A stretch of 64,000 nucleotides of DNA from DATGPD01 sp041398565. Its GTDB lineage: Bacteria > Planctomycetota > UBA1135 > UBA2386. Each line of letters begins with the position of its first letter. The first letter of the stretch is position 1. Location: contig JAWKUN010000004.1 in the NCBI GenBank assembly GCA_041398565.1, positions 310,001 to 374,000 of the forward strand, read 5' to 3'. The notes under the pieces were generated by a model that saw only the letters and a program-made list of their open reading frames with translations, had not been told where the DNA came from and made no database searches. Positions 52,533-63,241 of this stretch are shown in pieces. The translations under genes and the position numbers were made by a program.

Positions 52533-53510
52533 ATGCACTCCCACTGTTCGAGATTCGGCGGCAAGTTGCTGCTCGGTTTCCTTCTCTCGGCGGTCCCCGG
52601 TCAAACTGCCCTCCTTGCACCGAATCTCCTTCTCGACGGCGGGTTCGACGTCGGCTGGATGAACTCGTGCGCGCAGGGCAACCTTCCGCACACGTGGACG
52701 GCGCTCCAACCGACGCCCGATGTCTACACCGTCTCGCAGTGTGGATCACTGGACGGAATGCCCTTGGGCAGCTACGGGCACTTCGTGCCCACACTGCAAC
52801 CGTCAAGCGGGCGGCGCTTCGGCGCGGGTTGCTGGTGCTGGGGCGCGATCGAGACGCTCGGGACGAGCTTGCTCACGCCGCTGACGCCCGGGGTCAGGTA
52901 CAAGCTCGAAGGCCACTTCAGCCGCGACCAGACCCACCGCGGCAACGGCGGCTACGAGGTGCAGCTTCGAACGACGGGTGGACCATGGACCTCCGTTGGG
53001 ACGATCGGGGACAGCGCTGCGAGTGGCGCATGGAGCGCGCACATGCTCTCGTTCATCGCTCCGGTCGCCGCTACGGAGCTGGCGATCGCGCCTTTGGCCG
53101 GCCGATCGGGGCAGTGGAGCTACAACGCGATGGACAACCTCAAGCTTGCCCCTGAGACAAACCTGCTACCCGGCGTGTATTCGCTTGGAGGCGAGATCCC
53201 GGGCACACGAGGTGGCCCCATCCTCTCGACGACTCTTGGCAGCCAGGGAACTCGCGACTACCGGATCACCCACGAGACTTCCGGGCAAGCCGCGGTGATC
53301 GTCTTCGGGTTGTCGACCATCAACGTGCCTTTCCTCGGTGGCACGATCGTACCCTCGCTCGATGTCGTCTGGCCGACAGTCGCCGGAGGTAGCGGAGTGC
53401 GCCTTCCGCTCGCGCCTGGCATCCCGCTCTACGCACAGGCGTGGGTCCTCGAGCCCGGCATCCCTTCGCAGCTGATGGCCTCTCCAGCGCTGCTCGTGCT
53501 GGATCCCTAG
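52533..53510 (+). CDS. Exported protein with carbohydrate-binding-like N-domain and C-terminal module
   Basis: 325 residues from the ATG at 52533. The signal-like segment is LLLGFLLSAVPGQTA. The N-terminal domain (LLLDGGFDVGWMNSC..., then YKLEGHFSRDQTHRGNGGYEVQLRT) reads like a carbohydrate-binding or galactose-binding-like jelly roll: 'NLLLDGGFD' is the usual first strand. A C-terminal module of about 110 residues ends with GIPLYAQAWVLEPGIPSQL, matching the Kelch protein just upstream. The two genes are 85 nt apart on the same strand and may be one transcript. No catalytic motif. Confidence 0.78.
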   Translation: MHSHCSRFGGKLLLGFLLSAVPGQTALLAPNLLLDGGFDVGWMNSCAQGNLPHTWTALQPTPDVYTVSQCGSLDGMPLGSYGHFVPTLQPSSGRRFGAGCWCWGAIETLGTSLLTPLTPGVRYKLEGHFSRDQTHRGNGGYEVQLRTTGGPWTSVGTIGDSAASGAWSAHMLSFIAPVAATELAIAPLAGRSGQWSYNAMDNLKLAPETNLLPGVYSLGGEIPGTRGGPILSTTLGSQGTRDYRITHETSGQAAVIVFGLSTINVPFLGGTIVPSLDVVWPTVAGGSGVRLPLAPGIPLYAQAWVLEPGIPSQLMASPALLVLDP

Positions 53511-53699
53511 CAAACCACCGAGATGGCGACGGTGCATCCTGCTCGCGCCACCCGTTCTCGACGCGGCGATCGGAGGCCCCATCGTCGCACGCAAGTCCCA
53601 CAGCCGCCGCCCCGCACCCGCCGGCAAACCGGCCCCCGCCTCCCCGCCCCCAACGTGTTCACCACTGCGCTCCCGCGGCTCGCACGCCGAAGCCATGAA

Positions 53700-53776
53700 T
53701 GGCTCCCCGAGTAGGACTTGAACCTACGACCTACTGATTAACAGTCAGCCGCTCTAACCAACTGAGCTATCGGGGA
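53700..53776 (-). tRNA. tRNA-Asn (GTT), CCA encoded
   Basis: On the minus strand the 7-bp acceptor stem is TCCCCGA/TCGGGGA, the D-arm is GCTCAGTTGGTTAGAGC, and the anticodon stem-loop has CTGTTAA between GCTGA and TCAGT, giving anticodon GTT. The T-arm is GTAGG-TTCAAGT-CCTAC and the discriminator is G. Positions 53702-53700 read CCA, so the 3' end is genomically encoded. All stems pair fully. Confidence 0.97.
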
Positions 53777-53803
53777 GCACCCCGCGGTCGCGGGGAGGGC
53801 GGA

Positions 53804-53809
53804 AGGGTA
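53804..53809 (-). promoter_or_regulatory. Putative -10 of the tRNA-Asn gene
   Basis: GCTACCCT on the minus strand fits the GCTAnnnT pattern of other starts here and lies 27 nt before the tRNA 5' end. A hairpin CCCCGC-GACC-GCGGGG (53780-53795) sits between, in the 5' leader. Confidence 0.35.
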
Positions 53810-53957
53810 GCGGGGACCGGCAGCGGGTCAAGGCCGGGCGTGAATTCCAGGATTGGGCCGCGAGACGTGGAAGATCCGGCGCGCCGAGGAAGCGCGTCGG
53901 CCGTCGGCGGTGCCGCGATGCCCGGCCACACCCCCTTGCTTCCCTTCCCGTCGCCTC

Positions 53958-53963
53958 TAGCGT
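53958..53963 (+). promoter_or_regulatory. Putative -10 element TAGCGT, leaderless start
   Basis: TCTAGCGT lies 9 nt before the ATG at 53973. No Shine-Dalgarno sequence. Confidence 0.4.
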
Positions 53964-53972
53964 GCGGCCACG

Positions 53973-56114
<2,142 letters not shown>

Positions 56115-56121
56115 TCCCGCG

Positions 56122-56138
56122 CCCGGGGGCCGCCCGGG
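56122..56138 (+). terminator. Possible terminator hairpin after the prolyl oligopeptidase gene
   Basis: CCCGGG-GGCCG-CCCGGG, 8 nt after the stop. A TTTT occurs about 15 nt further on. The stem is only 6 bp. Confidence 0.3.
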
Positions 56139-56222
56139 GTCGAATTGCCAGCTTTTCCTCTTGCCAACCCGATGCCGCGGCCGGCTATCCTCCGGCCAGT
56201 CGATAGATCGATCTCTCTGCAG

Positions 56223-56744
56223 ATGAGCAAGCGCTTGTTCGTGGGCAACTTGCCCTACCAGGTCGACGACGCCGCGATCCTGTCCGCCTTCGAGAGCCAG
56301 GGCTTCACCGCGGCCAGCGCCCGGGTCGTCCTCGACCGTGAGACCGGCCGCTCTCGGGGCTTCGCCTTCGTCGACTTCGAATCCGATGAAACGGCGACGA
56401 AGGCGATGGAGGCCATGAACGGCTTCGAGATCGAGGGTCGTCAGATGCGCGTAACCGAGGCCGAGGACCGCCGTCCGCCCCGTCCAGGCGGCGGGCCCGG
56501 TGGTCCGGTCGGCGCACGCCCACGCCCGGGTGGACCGCCGAGCACCGGCCCTCGCTTCGGCGGGGGCGGCGGCGGCGGCGCTGGCGGCAGCGGCCGGCCG
56601 ATGCGCCGCCGCGAGGACGACGACCGCGGCCGGCGCAGCGACCGCGATTTCGGCGGCGGCAAGAAGCGCAAGGGCCGCGACCGCGAGGAGGACGAGGGCC
56701 CGCGGCGCGGCGGCGGTGGCTTCGACTTCGACGACGAGTACTAG
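56223..56744 (+). CDS. RRM-domain RNA-binding protein with Gly/Arg-rich tail
   Basis: 173 residues from the ATG at 56223 (MSKRLFVGNLPYQ). One RRM occupies about residues 3-80: RNP2 is LFVGNL, RNP1 is RGFAFVDF. An RGG-like disordered tail follows, rich in Gly, Arg, Pro and Asp, ending FDFDDEY. This is the bacterial Rbp type (cyanobacteria, planctomycetes and others), single-RRM cytosolic proteins that bind RNA, sometimes induced by cold. TATCCT about 30 nt upstream gives a plausible -10 with a short 5' leader. The 3' end is duplicated: the last codons and stop are repeated immediately downstream. Confidence 0.93.
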   Translation: MSKRLFVGNLPYQVDDAAILSAFESQGFTAASARVVLDRETGRSRGFAFVDFESDETATKAMEAMNGFEIEGRQMRVTEAEDRRPPRPGGGPGGPVGARPRPGGPPSTGPRFGGGGGGGAGGSGRPMRRREDDDRGRRSDRDFGGGKKRKGRDREEDEGPRRGGGGFDFDDEY

Positions 56745-56761
56745 GGACGACGAGTACTAGG
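56730..56761 (+). repeat. 16-bp tandem duplication spanning the RRM gene stop codon
   Basis: GACGACGAGTACTAGG occurs twice in tandem (56730-56745 and 56746-56761). The first copy encodes the C-terminal DDEY and the stop TAG; the second lies in the 3' untranslated region. Confidence 0.9.
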
Positions 56762-56900
56762 AAGGCTGGCCGACTTCGCCGCCGGATCGGGCTGACTCCG
56801 CCCCCGGCCGTCCGCCCTCGAGCGAAGGCGCACTGGCCCCGTCTCGCTTTGGTGCCGACCGGGAACTGCCTTCGCACCCGGCACGTCTGCCGGCCTCGCG

Positions 56901-59135
56901 ATGACGAAACCACCAATGCGGGCGGCGATCCTGGCAGTCGCCGCGTCCTGCCTCACATTCGCGGCGGCGCCGGCACAGGGCCTCGATCGAAGCGACCGCG
57001 AACTCCACCCTTGGCCACGGCACGTGCGGGTCACCTCCCTGCGGGTGCGCGCCGAAGTGCACGATGGCGTCGCTTCCACCGAACTCGACCAGATCCTCCA
57101 CAACGACAGTCGCCGCGACGCCGAGGCCACTTGGATCCTGCCCTTGCCGCCCGGTGCGACCGCCGACAACTTCACGATGACGGTCGGCGACAAGGAAGTC
57201 GCCGGCGAGGTTCTCGACGCCGGCAGGGCACGCGCCATCTACGAGCAGATCGTGCGCCAGCGGCGCGACCCGGGCCTGCTCGAGTACTTCGGTGACGGGT
57301 GCCTGCGAGCGCGGGTGTTCCCGATCGCGCCCGGCTCCGACGTCGTCGTCAAGGTGCGCTTCCGCCACGTGCTGCCCCGGCACGCCGGCATGTTCACGTG
57401 GAGCTTCCCCCTGCGCGCCTTGTTCGCCACCGGCATGCGCCCCGAACGCTCCAGCCTCGACCTGCGGCTGTCGTCGTCGAAGCCGCTGAAGAACGTGCTG
57501 TCGCCCCTGCAGGGTGTCGACATCCTCCGGCCGAGCGAGTTCGAGGCGCGGGCGACACTCGAACTCGGTCGCACCAACTTCGTCGAGCGCGACCTGCAGA
57601 TCCTCTACAGCCTGTCCAATGACGACTTCGGCCTCAACTGCCTGACCTACCGGCGGGGGCGGGACGCAGGCTACTTCATGCTGGTCCTGTCGCCGCGGCG
57701 CGACGACGAGCACGCCGACCGCGCGCCGCGTTTCGTGCAGTTCGTGCTGGACACCTCCGGATCGATGGCCGGCCGCAAGATCGAACAGGCCAAGGGCGCC
57801 TTGCGCTTCTTCCTGCGCTCGCTGCACCGCCACGACCACTTCAACGTCGTCCCCTTCGCCACCGAGGCCGATCCGTTCTTCGACGGACCGCGTCAGGCCA
57901 GCGAAGACGCCGTCGCCGCGGCTCTGGCCAAGGTCGACGACATCCAGGCCCGAGGTGGCACCAACATCGAGGACGCTCTCGCGACCGCGCTCGCCGGGCA
58001 GGCGAGCCCGACGACCGTGCCTGCGCACGCGCTACCGATCGTCGTGTTCTTGACCGACGGAGCTCCCACCGTCGGCCAGACCGACCGCGACAAGCTCGTG
58101 GCCGCGGCGCGCGCGCACAACGACGGCAAGGCGCGCGTGTTCGTGTTCGGTGTCGGCAACGACGTCGACACCAAGCTCCTCGACCGCCTCGCCGACGACA
58201 ACGGCGGCACGCGCGACTACGTGCGCGAGGACGAGGACATCGAGGTGAAGACGTCCGACCTGTTCACCAAGCTCAGCCGGCCGGCCCTGGCCGACCTCCG
58301 CCTCACGATCGACGGCATCGACGTCCACGACGTGGTCCCCAAGCACCTTCCGGATCTGTTCGCCGGCAGCCAGCTCACCATCCTCGGCCGCTATCGGAGC
58401 GCCGGCCCGGCCATGATCCGGCTGTCGGGCCAGCTCGGCGGCGAACGTCGCGACTTCTCCTACGACGCCGACTTCGCTGCGGAGGCGACGCGCGACGACT
58501 TCCTGCCGACCATGTGGGCGCAACGACAGATCGCGCAGCTCCTCGACGCGATCCGGCTCAATGGCCAGCGCCCCGAGCTCATGGAAGAGGTGCGCCGGCT
58601 GGCCAAGACCTACGGCATCGTCACCCCCTTCACCTCGCATCTCATCGTCGAGGAAGGTGCGCGCCTGGCACTTGGCGATCAGCGTCGCTACCCACCGGGC
58701 GTCGGGTCCGCACCCACCGGCGCTGGCCCGCGCGAACGCGCCGACGCCCCGGCTGCCCCCGCCGCGGACGCCGAGGCGCAGACCAGGCTGCGCCGGCTGG
58801 GCGAGACGGCCGAAGGCGAGCGCGCCGTGTCCGACAGCCTCGAGATCAAGGCGCTCGAGCTGGGCAAGGACCGCGACCGCGCCGGGTCCGCGGGCCGCGG
58901 GACCTTGGCGCGACGCATCGGCGACCGCACGTTCTTCCGGGTCGGTGAGCGCTGGATCGACGGCGCGTGCAAGGCGGATTGGGACAAGGTCGCCGTTCGA
59001 GTCGAGGCGTTCTCGGCGGAGTACTTCAAGCTCCTCGAAGAGAACCCCGGGCTCGAGCCGGTCCTGGCGTTGGGCACCCGCCTGGTGCTCGCCATCGGCG
59101 AACGCGTGGTCGAGATCGTGCCACCGGTGCGCTGA
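56901..59135 (+). CDS. Exported VIT and vWA domain protein
   Basis: 744 residues. Signal peptide LAVAASCLTFAAAPAQG. A VIT (inter-alpha-trypsin inhibitor) domain spans about 35-165 (ELDQILHNDS, EATWILPLPPGATADNF, RARVFPIAPGSDVVVKVRF). A von Willebrand A domain (about 278-460) has the MIDAS motif DTSGSM (Asp284, Ser286, Ser288), IQARGGTNIEDAL, and VVFLTDGAPT. The C-terminal 280 residues include YGIVTPFTSHLIVEE, a stretch usual in this family, and a linker rich in Ala/Pro. These proteins bind partners through metal-dependent vWA contacts. Function in planctomycetes is unknown. Confidence 0.92.
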   Translation: MTKPPMRAAILAVAASCLTFAAAPAQGLDRSDRELHPWPRHVRVTSLRVRAEVHDGVASTELDQILHNDSRRDAEATWILPLPPGATADNFTMTVGDKEVAGEVLDAGRARAIYEQIVRQRRDPGLLEYFGDGCLRARVFPIAPGSDVVVKVRFRHVLPRHAGMFTWSFPLRALFATGMRPERSSLDLRLSSSKPLKNVLSPLQGVDILRPSEFEARATLELGRTNFVERDLQILYSLSNDDFGLNCLTYRRGRDAGYFMLVLSPRRDDEHADRAPRFVQFVLDTSGSMAGRKIEQAKGALRFFLRSLHRHDHFNVVPFATEADPFFDGPRQASEDAVAAALAKVDDIQARGGTNIEDALATALAGQASPTTVPAHALPIVVFLTDGAPTVGQTDRDKLVAAARAHNDGKARVFVFGVGNDVDTKLLDRLADDNGGTRDYVREDEDIEVKTSDLFTKLSRPALADLRLTIDGIDVHDVVPKHLPDLFAGSQLTILGRYRSAGPAMIRLSGQLGGERRDFSYDADFAAEATRDDFLPTMWAQRQIAQLLDAIRLNGQRPELMEEVRRLAKTYGIVTPFTSHLIVEEGARLALGDQRRYPPGVGSAPTGAGPRERADAPAAPAADAEAQTRLRRLGETAEGERAVSDSLEIKALELGKDRDRAGSAGRGTLARRIGDRTFFRVGERWIDGACKADWDKVAVRVEAFSAEYFKLLEENPGLEPVLALGTRLVLAIGERVVEIVPPVR

Positions 59136-59200
59136 CCCACGAGGCTCGCGACCGCGCTCCGGCAATGTAGCTCAGCGGCGGGCCGGCCCCCGGTCGCCCG

Positions 59201-60622
59201 CTACTCCCATCGCCAGCGACGTGCCTCCGCGTCCCAGGTCCCGACCTCGACGCCGGCACGCTGGTCTGCCGGCGTCGCCAGGTACGAGCGCCGCACCAGG
59301 GCGAACTGCTCGTCGTCGGGCACCACCTCGACGCGGAGGTCGAAGCGCACGAACACGCGCACCGCCTGCTCGACGGCCCAAGGCAGCGCATGCGCGCCCC
59401 GAAAGGAGCTCGGCACCCCGTGCAGGAAGACGTGGTGCACGTCGCGTCCGGCCACGCGGGCAGACACGCCTTCGATCGCCGCGCGCGCCAACGCGCCGCT
59501 CTCGGCCCAGCGGGCGTTGACCGCGCGCAGCGTGACGAGCTGCGCCGCCACCATGACCGCGACGAGCGCGGACACCACATGCCTTCGACCGGCGCTGGCG
59601 CGCGACGCGGCGAGCCCGATCCCGCTGCACCAGAACACGTTCACGAAGTAGAGGTAGCGCACGCCCGAGAGGTCCGCGTCGAGAGTGGCCCAGGTGGCGG
59701 TGACAGCCAAACCGGCGAAGACGCACGCCACGAGCGCCACCAGCAAGCGCACGCTGCCGCGGTCGTGCCGCGCCAGGGCGTGCACCACCAGGGCGACCGC
59801 ACCCGTGCCGCACACGAGGCCCGTGATGCCCCAGCCGTCGGCGCCGTCCCACGGGCCCGGCGCCAGCAGGTGTCCCCACGCCTGAGTCAGGGTGCGCAGC
59901 GCGCGGCCGACGTCGAGACTGGCGTGCACCGCGCCGCCGTCGCTGCCGCGGTAGCCGCCGAGCCCACCGAGGCACGCGACCCGCGCTGCCAAGTAGGCGG
60001 CGGTGACCGCGGCGACGACGAGCCCGAGACGGAGGCTTGCGCGCCGCCGCTGCGCCCAGCCCAGGGCCATTACGTAGGCGACCAAGGGCAGCGCCGGCTC
60101 GACCGAAAGCAGCGCCGCGGCGGCAGCCACGCCGACGACGACGAGGGTCGAAGCGCGCGCTTGCTCGCGGGCCGACGCCCCGAGCACGAGCAGCGACAAG
60201 GCCGCCCCGAGCGGGTAGCCGCGAGCCGAGATCCAAGTGACTGCTTCGGGGTGCAACGGCGACGTCGCGAACAGCAGCGCCGCCGTGAAGCCCGCCAACG
60301 TCGACCCGGTCCACGTGGCAGCCGCCCGACCCACCAACCACGCTGCCAGCGCGTGCAGGGCGAAACCGACCACGTGCATGGCTGGGAGGTTGGCGGCCCA
60401 GAGCTGCCAATCGACCCAGAAGCTGAGAGCCAGCAGCGGCCGGAAGAACGAACTGCCCCGCTCCGGCAAGAAGCGGACGGCTCGGTCGGGGTCGATCAGC
60501 CCGAACAGGATCACGTGGTCGTCGGCCACGAAGAAGGCGTCGACGACGTTCCCGTAGCCGATCGCCACGGCGGCGATGCAGGCGAGCGCCAGGAGGCACG
60601 AACCGCGCCCGGACAACGGCAT
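59201..60622 (-). CDS. Polytopic membrane protein, GT-C glycosyltransferase-like
   Basis: 473 residues from the ATG at 60622; upstream frame passes through the REP-like repeats and is not coding. About ten hydrophobic segments. The first loop carries an acidic pair (FFVADDHVILFG), as in GT-C enzymes, then FFRPLLALSFWVDWQLW, HALAAWLVG and SPLHPEAVTWISARGYPLG (the His-Pro.Glu..W..R pattern of TMTC-like proteins). A soluble C-terminal segment of about 100 residues follows. It is a likely paralogue of the protein at 6945-8282. Substrate unknown. Confidence 0.75.
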   Translation of the reverse strand: MPLSGRGSCLLALACIAAVAIGYGNVVDAFFVADDHVILFGLIDPDRAVRFLPERGSSFFRPLLALSFWVDWQLWAANLPAMHVVGFALHALAAWLVGRAAATWTGSTLAGFTAALLFATSPLHPEAVTWISARGYPLGAALSLLVLGASAREQARASTLVVVGVAAAAALLSVEPALPLVAYVMALGWAQRRRASLRLGLVVAAVTAAYLAARVACLGGLGGYRGSDGGAVHASLDVGRALRTLTQAWGHLLAPGPWDGADGWGITGLVCGTGAVALVVHALARHDRGSVRLLVALVACVFAGLAVTATWATLDADLSGVRYLYFVNVFWCSGIGLAASRASAGRRHVVSALVAVMVAAQLVTLRAVNARWAESGALARAAIEGVSARVAGRDVHHVFLHGVPSSFRGAHALPWAVEQAVRVFVRFDLRVEVVPDDEQFALVRRSYLATPADQRAGVEVGTWDAEARRWRWE

Positions 60623-60691
60623 GGCGCGCAGTGTCGAGGCAAGCCGCCGAGGCCACCAGCCGCGAGTGGGAAATGGCGACCCTTGGTCGAC

Positions 60692-60729
60692 GCCCCTGGC
60701 GGTCGCTCGCGACCGCGAGCCCTTCGGGC
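60692..60729 (-). repeat. REP-like two-hairpin element, copy A
   Basis: GCCCCTGGCGGTCGC then TCGCGACCGCGAGCCCTTCG and GGC. It contains the hairpin GCGGTCGC/GCGACCGC and a second small hairpin GCCC-TTC-GGGC. It lies between two tandem minus-strand genes, with copy B 38 nt away. Confidence 0.6.
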
Positions 60730-60767
60730 GCTCGACGGAGCCGGCTACGCTGGCTTCCTCGAGCGAT

Positions 60768-60807
60768 GCCCCTGGCGGTCGCCCTTGCGACCGCGAGCCC
60801 TTCGGGC
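60768..60807 (-). repeat. REP-like two-hairpin element, copy B
   Basis: Same element: hairpin GCGGTCGC-CCTT-GCGACCGC followed by GAGCCC-TTC-GGGCTC. The second stem runs into the minus-strand stop codon of the acyl-CoA synthetase (60808-60810), so it forms at the 3' end of that mRNA and could act as terminator or stabiliser. Confidence 0.65.
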
Positions 60808-62496
60808 TCAGGTCGGCGCGTCGCGTAGTTCGCGGCGCAGGATCTTGCCGACGTTCGACTTCGGCAGGGCCGCGCGAAACTCGACGATCTTCGGCACCTT
60901 GTAGCGCGTCAGATTGCTCGCACAGTGCGCGTGCACGGCCGCCTCGGTGAGGGCCGGGTCGGAACACACGATCACGGCTTTGACGATCTCGTTGCCGGCG
61001 CCGTCGGTGACGCCGACCACGCCGACCTCGCGCACCCCCGGCATCTGGGCGATCACGGCCTCGACTTCGTTGGGGAACACCTTGAACCCCGACACCACGA
61101 TCATGTCCTTCTTGCGATCGACGATCCGCGTGAAGCCCGCCTCGTCCATGACCGCGATGTCGCCGGTGTGCAGCCACCCGTCGACGAGGACCTTGCCGGT
61201 CTCCTCCTCGCGTTGCCAGTAGCCGCGCATGACCTGGGGACCACGCACACACAGCTCGCCGGCGCTGCCCGACGGCGCCATCTGCCCGTCTTCGCCGAGG
61301 ATGGCGATCTCGGTGGAGGGCAAGGGCAGACCGATCGTGCCGGTGAAGTCCCTGGCGTCCAGCCGGTTGACGCACACCACGGGCGAGGCTTCGGTCAGCC
61401 CGTACCCCTCGACCAGCGGCCGCCCGGTGACCCGGTGCCAGCGTCGCGCCACCGACTCGTGCACGGCCATGCCGCCGCCAAGGCACACCTTGAGCCCCGA
61501 GAAGTCGAGCTGGTCGAAGCCCTTGGTGTTCAGCAGCCCGTTGAACAGAGTGTTGACTCCGGTCATCGCCGTGAACGGGAAGCCGCGCAGGGTGCGCACC
61601 GTCGCGTCGAGGTCGCGCGCGTTCGGGATCAACAGGTTGTGGGCGCCCAGGTGGAGGAAGAGCAGGGCGTTCGCCACCAGGGCGAAGATGTGGTAGAGCG
61701 GCAGCGCGGTCACCACGCGTTCCTGGCCGGGTTCGAGTGGAACGCACCATGCCTCGACCTGGAGCACGTTCGCCACCACGTTGCGGTGGGTGAGCATGGC
61801 ACCCTTGGCCACACCGGTCGTCCCTCCGGTGTACTGCAGGAACGCCAGGTCGTCGCCGTCGACCGCGACGCGCGCCGGGGTGCCGCCGCCGGCCAGCGCC
61901 GACAGGAACGGGGTCGCGTCCGGCAGCGACCACGCCGCTACCAACTTCTTGACCCGCCGCACGATGAAGTTCACGAACGGGCGACGCCAACCGAGCAGGT
62001 CGCCGAAGGTGGTCACCACGATGTGTGGGACCTTCACCTCGTGGGCGATCTCGCAGTAGACGTGCGCCGAGGCCTCCATGATGACGAGCGCCGACACCTG
62101 CGCGTCCGCGAGCTGGTGCTGCAGTTCGCGCGCCGTGTACAGTGGGTTCACGTTCACCACCACGCAACCGGCGCGCAACGCACCCAGCAGCGCGATCGGC
62201 GACTGCAATACGTTGGGCAGCATCAGCGCGACACGGTCGCCCTTGCGCAGCCCACGTGCTTGCAGGAACGCCGCGAAGGCCGCGCTCAGGCGGTCGAGCT
62301 CGGCGTAGGTGAGCGTCTGCCCCATGCAGGTCACGGCTGGCAGGGCGGCGTAGCGCGAGAACGACGCCTCCGCCATTTCCACCAGACTGCTGAACGCGTC
62401 CGCGTCGATCTCCGGCGGTACCCCCGGAGGGTAGGACCGCAGCCACGTCTTCGCCGAGGCCGAGAGGCGTGTCGGGATCGATCTCATCGGGGCCAT
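60808..62496 (-). CDS. fadD: Long-chain fatty-acid-CoA ligase (FadD-type)
   Basis: 562 residues from the ATG at 62496 (MAPMRSIPTRL); an ATG at 62487 is equally possible. The AMP-forming motifs are intact: P-loop-like YTGGTTGVAKGAMLTHRN, the gate/substrate region EGYGLTEASP, HTGDIAVMDE and DRKKDMIVVSGFKVFPNEVE, and the catalytic Lys in KSNVGKILRR. It activates fatty acids to acyl-CoA at the membrane for beta-oxidation or lipid synthesis. A partial 3-hydroxyacyl-CoA dehydrogenase lies close by on the same strand (with apaG between, on the other strand), consistent with fatty-acid degradation. Confidence 0.94.
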   Translation of the reverse strand: MAPMRSIPTRLSASAKTWLRSYPPGVPPEIDADAFSSLVEMAEASFSRYAALPAVTCMGQTLTYAELDRLSAAFAAFLQARGLRKGDRVALMLPNVLQSPIALLGALRAGCVVVNVNPLYTARELQHQLADAQVSALVIMEASAHVYCEIAHEVKVPHIVVTTFGDLLGWRRPFVNFIVRRVKKLVAAWSLPDATPFLSALAGGGTPARVAVDGDDLAFLQYTGGTTGVAKGAMLTHRNVVANVLQVEAWCVPLEPGQERVVTALPLYHIFALVANALLFLHLGAHNLLIPNARDLDATVRTLRGFPFTAMTGVNTLFNGLLNTKGFDQLDFSGLKVCLGGGMAVHESVARRWHRVTGRPLVEGYGLTEASPVVCVNRLDARDFTGTIGLPLPSTEIAILGEDGQMAPSGSAGELCVRGPQVMRGYWQREEETGKVLVDGWLHTGDIAVMDEAGFTRIVDRKKDMIVVSGFKVFPNEVEAVIAQMPGVREVGVVGVTDGAGNEIVKAVIVCSDPALTEAAVHAHCASNLTRYKVPKIVEFRAALPKSNVGKILRRELRDAPT

Positions 62497-62712
62497 TGCG
62501 ACTCTATCATCGGCCTTGCGAGGGGCGCGGCACGAATCGCGGTCGCAGACTGCGACGCCGTCGACGACCGCGCCGCCCCGCCGAGCCTTCGCGGCGAGAC
62601 CGGCGCCGCCCACCGTCGCTCGCCGGCCCCAGACGGCCCGCCCCGGCTGCTGCCAGCCCCAGACGGGCTGGATCGTTCTGCGTCGGCGGGTAAGGTCTCG
62701 GCTTCCGTGCCC

Positions 62713-63162
62713 ATGCCACTGACCGCTCGCTCCCCGGCCGTAGCCGTCACCCGCGGAATCCGCGTGGAGGCGAGCGCACGCATGGTCCCACCCGCACACG
62801 CCCGTTCGTACCTGGCGTCCAACACCGAAGGCTCGGTGGCGCTCTACACGTTTCGTGTGCGCATCACCAACCAGGGGAACGTGCCTGCCCGTCTCCTCGA
62901 GCGCCACCTGATCATCCTCGACGGCAACGGCGATCGGCGCGACATCCAGGGCGAAGGCGTGATCGGCCAGAAGCCGCACCTTCGGCCCGGCGAGACCTTC
63001 GTCTACGACAGCTACTGCCACCTGGCGACGGTCTGGGGCACGCTCGAAGGCTCCTACACGTTCCAGGACGACGGCGGCGACCGCTTCCAGGTGGCGATCC
63101 CGCGCTTCTTCCTCACACCGCCGCCCGAGGCGCCGGCGTCGGCGACGGCCTCCGCGGTCTGA
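62713..63162 (+). CDS. apaG: ApaG domain protein
   Basis: 149 residues from the ATG at 62713. TAAGGT at 62691-62696 lies 10 nt before an in-frame GTG at 62707, which could be the start of a leaderless message. The ApaG fold is clear: ALYTFRVRITNQGNVPARLLERHLIILD, then GEGVIGQKPHLRPGETFVYDS and GTLEGSYTFQDDGG with the usual GxGVxGxxPxLxPG signature. Small beta-sandwich cytosolic protein, named for an operon with apaH. Here it stands alone with fadD and a beta-oxidation gene. Exact role unknown. Confidence 0.93.
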   Translation: MPLTARSPAVAVTRGIRVEASARMVPPAHARSYLASNTEGSVALYTFRVRITNQGNVPARLLERHLIILDGNGDRRDIQGEGVIGQKPHLRPGETFVYDSYCHLATVWGTLEGSYTFQDDGGDRFQVAIPRFFLTPPPEAPASATASAV

Positions 63163-63212
63163 CCGGTCGCCTCGGCCACGGTCTCACGGCCGGCTTCGTG
63201 CTCGGCATTGCC

Positions 63213-63238
63213 GGTGGTCGCCCTTGCGACGGCGAGCC
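63213..63238 (-). repeat. REP-like element, copy C (partial)
   Basis: 24 of 26 bases match copy B 60774-60799, including the hairpin GTCGC-CCTT-GCGAC. It ends 4 nt before the minus-strand stop of the dehydrogenase gene, the same placement as copy B. Confidence 0.55.
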
Positions 63239-63241
63239 GAC

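Noticed and set aside
53511..53699. Small plus-strand frames between the secreted protein and tRNA-Asn
   Set aside because: Pro/Arg-rich translations with no start signal. Treated as 3' spacer.
56500..56720. Repetitive GGC-rich stretch
   Set aside because: It is the Gly/Arg-rich tail coding part of the RRM gene, not an independent repeat or CRISPR.
59160..59201. Sequence resembling a tRNA 5' half (TGTAGCTCAGCGG)
   Set aside because: No acceptor partner, anticodon arm or T-arm follows. Only a 6-bp GCGGGC/GCCCGC hairpin is present, which may be a weak terminator of the convergent genes.
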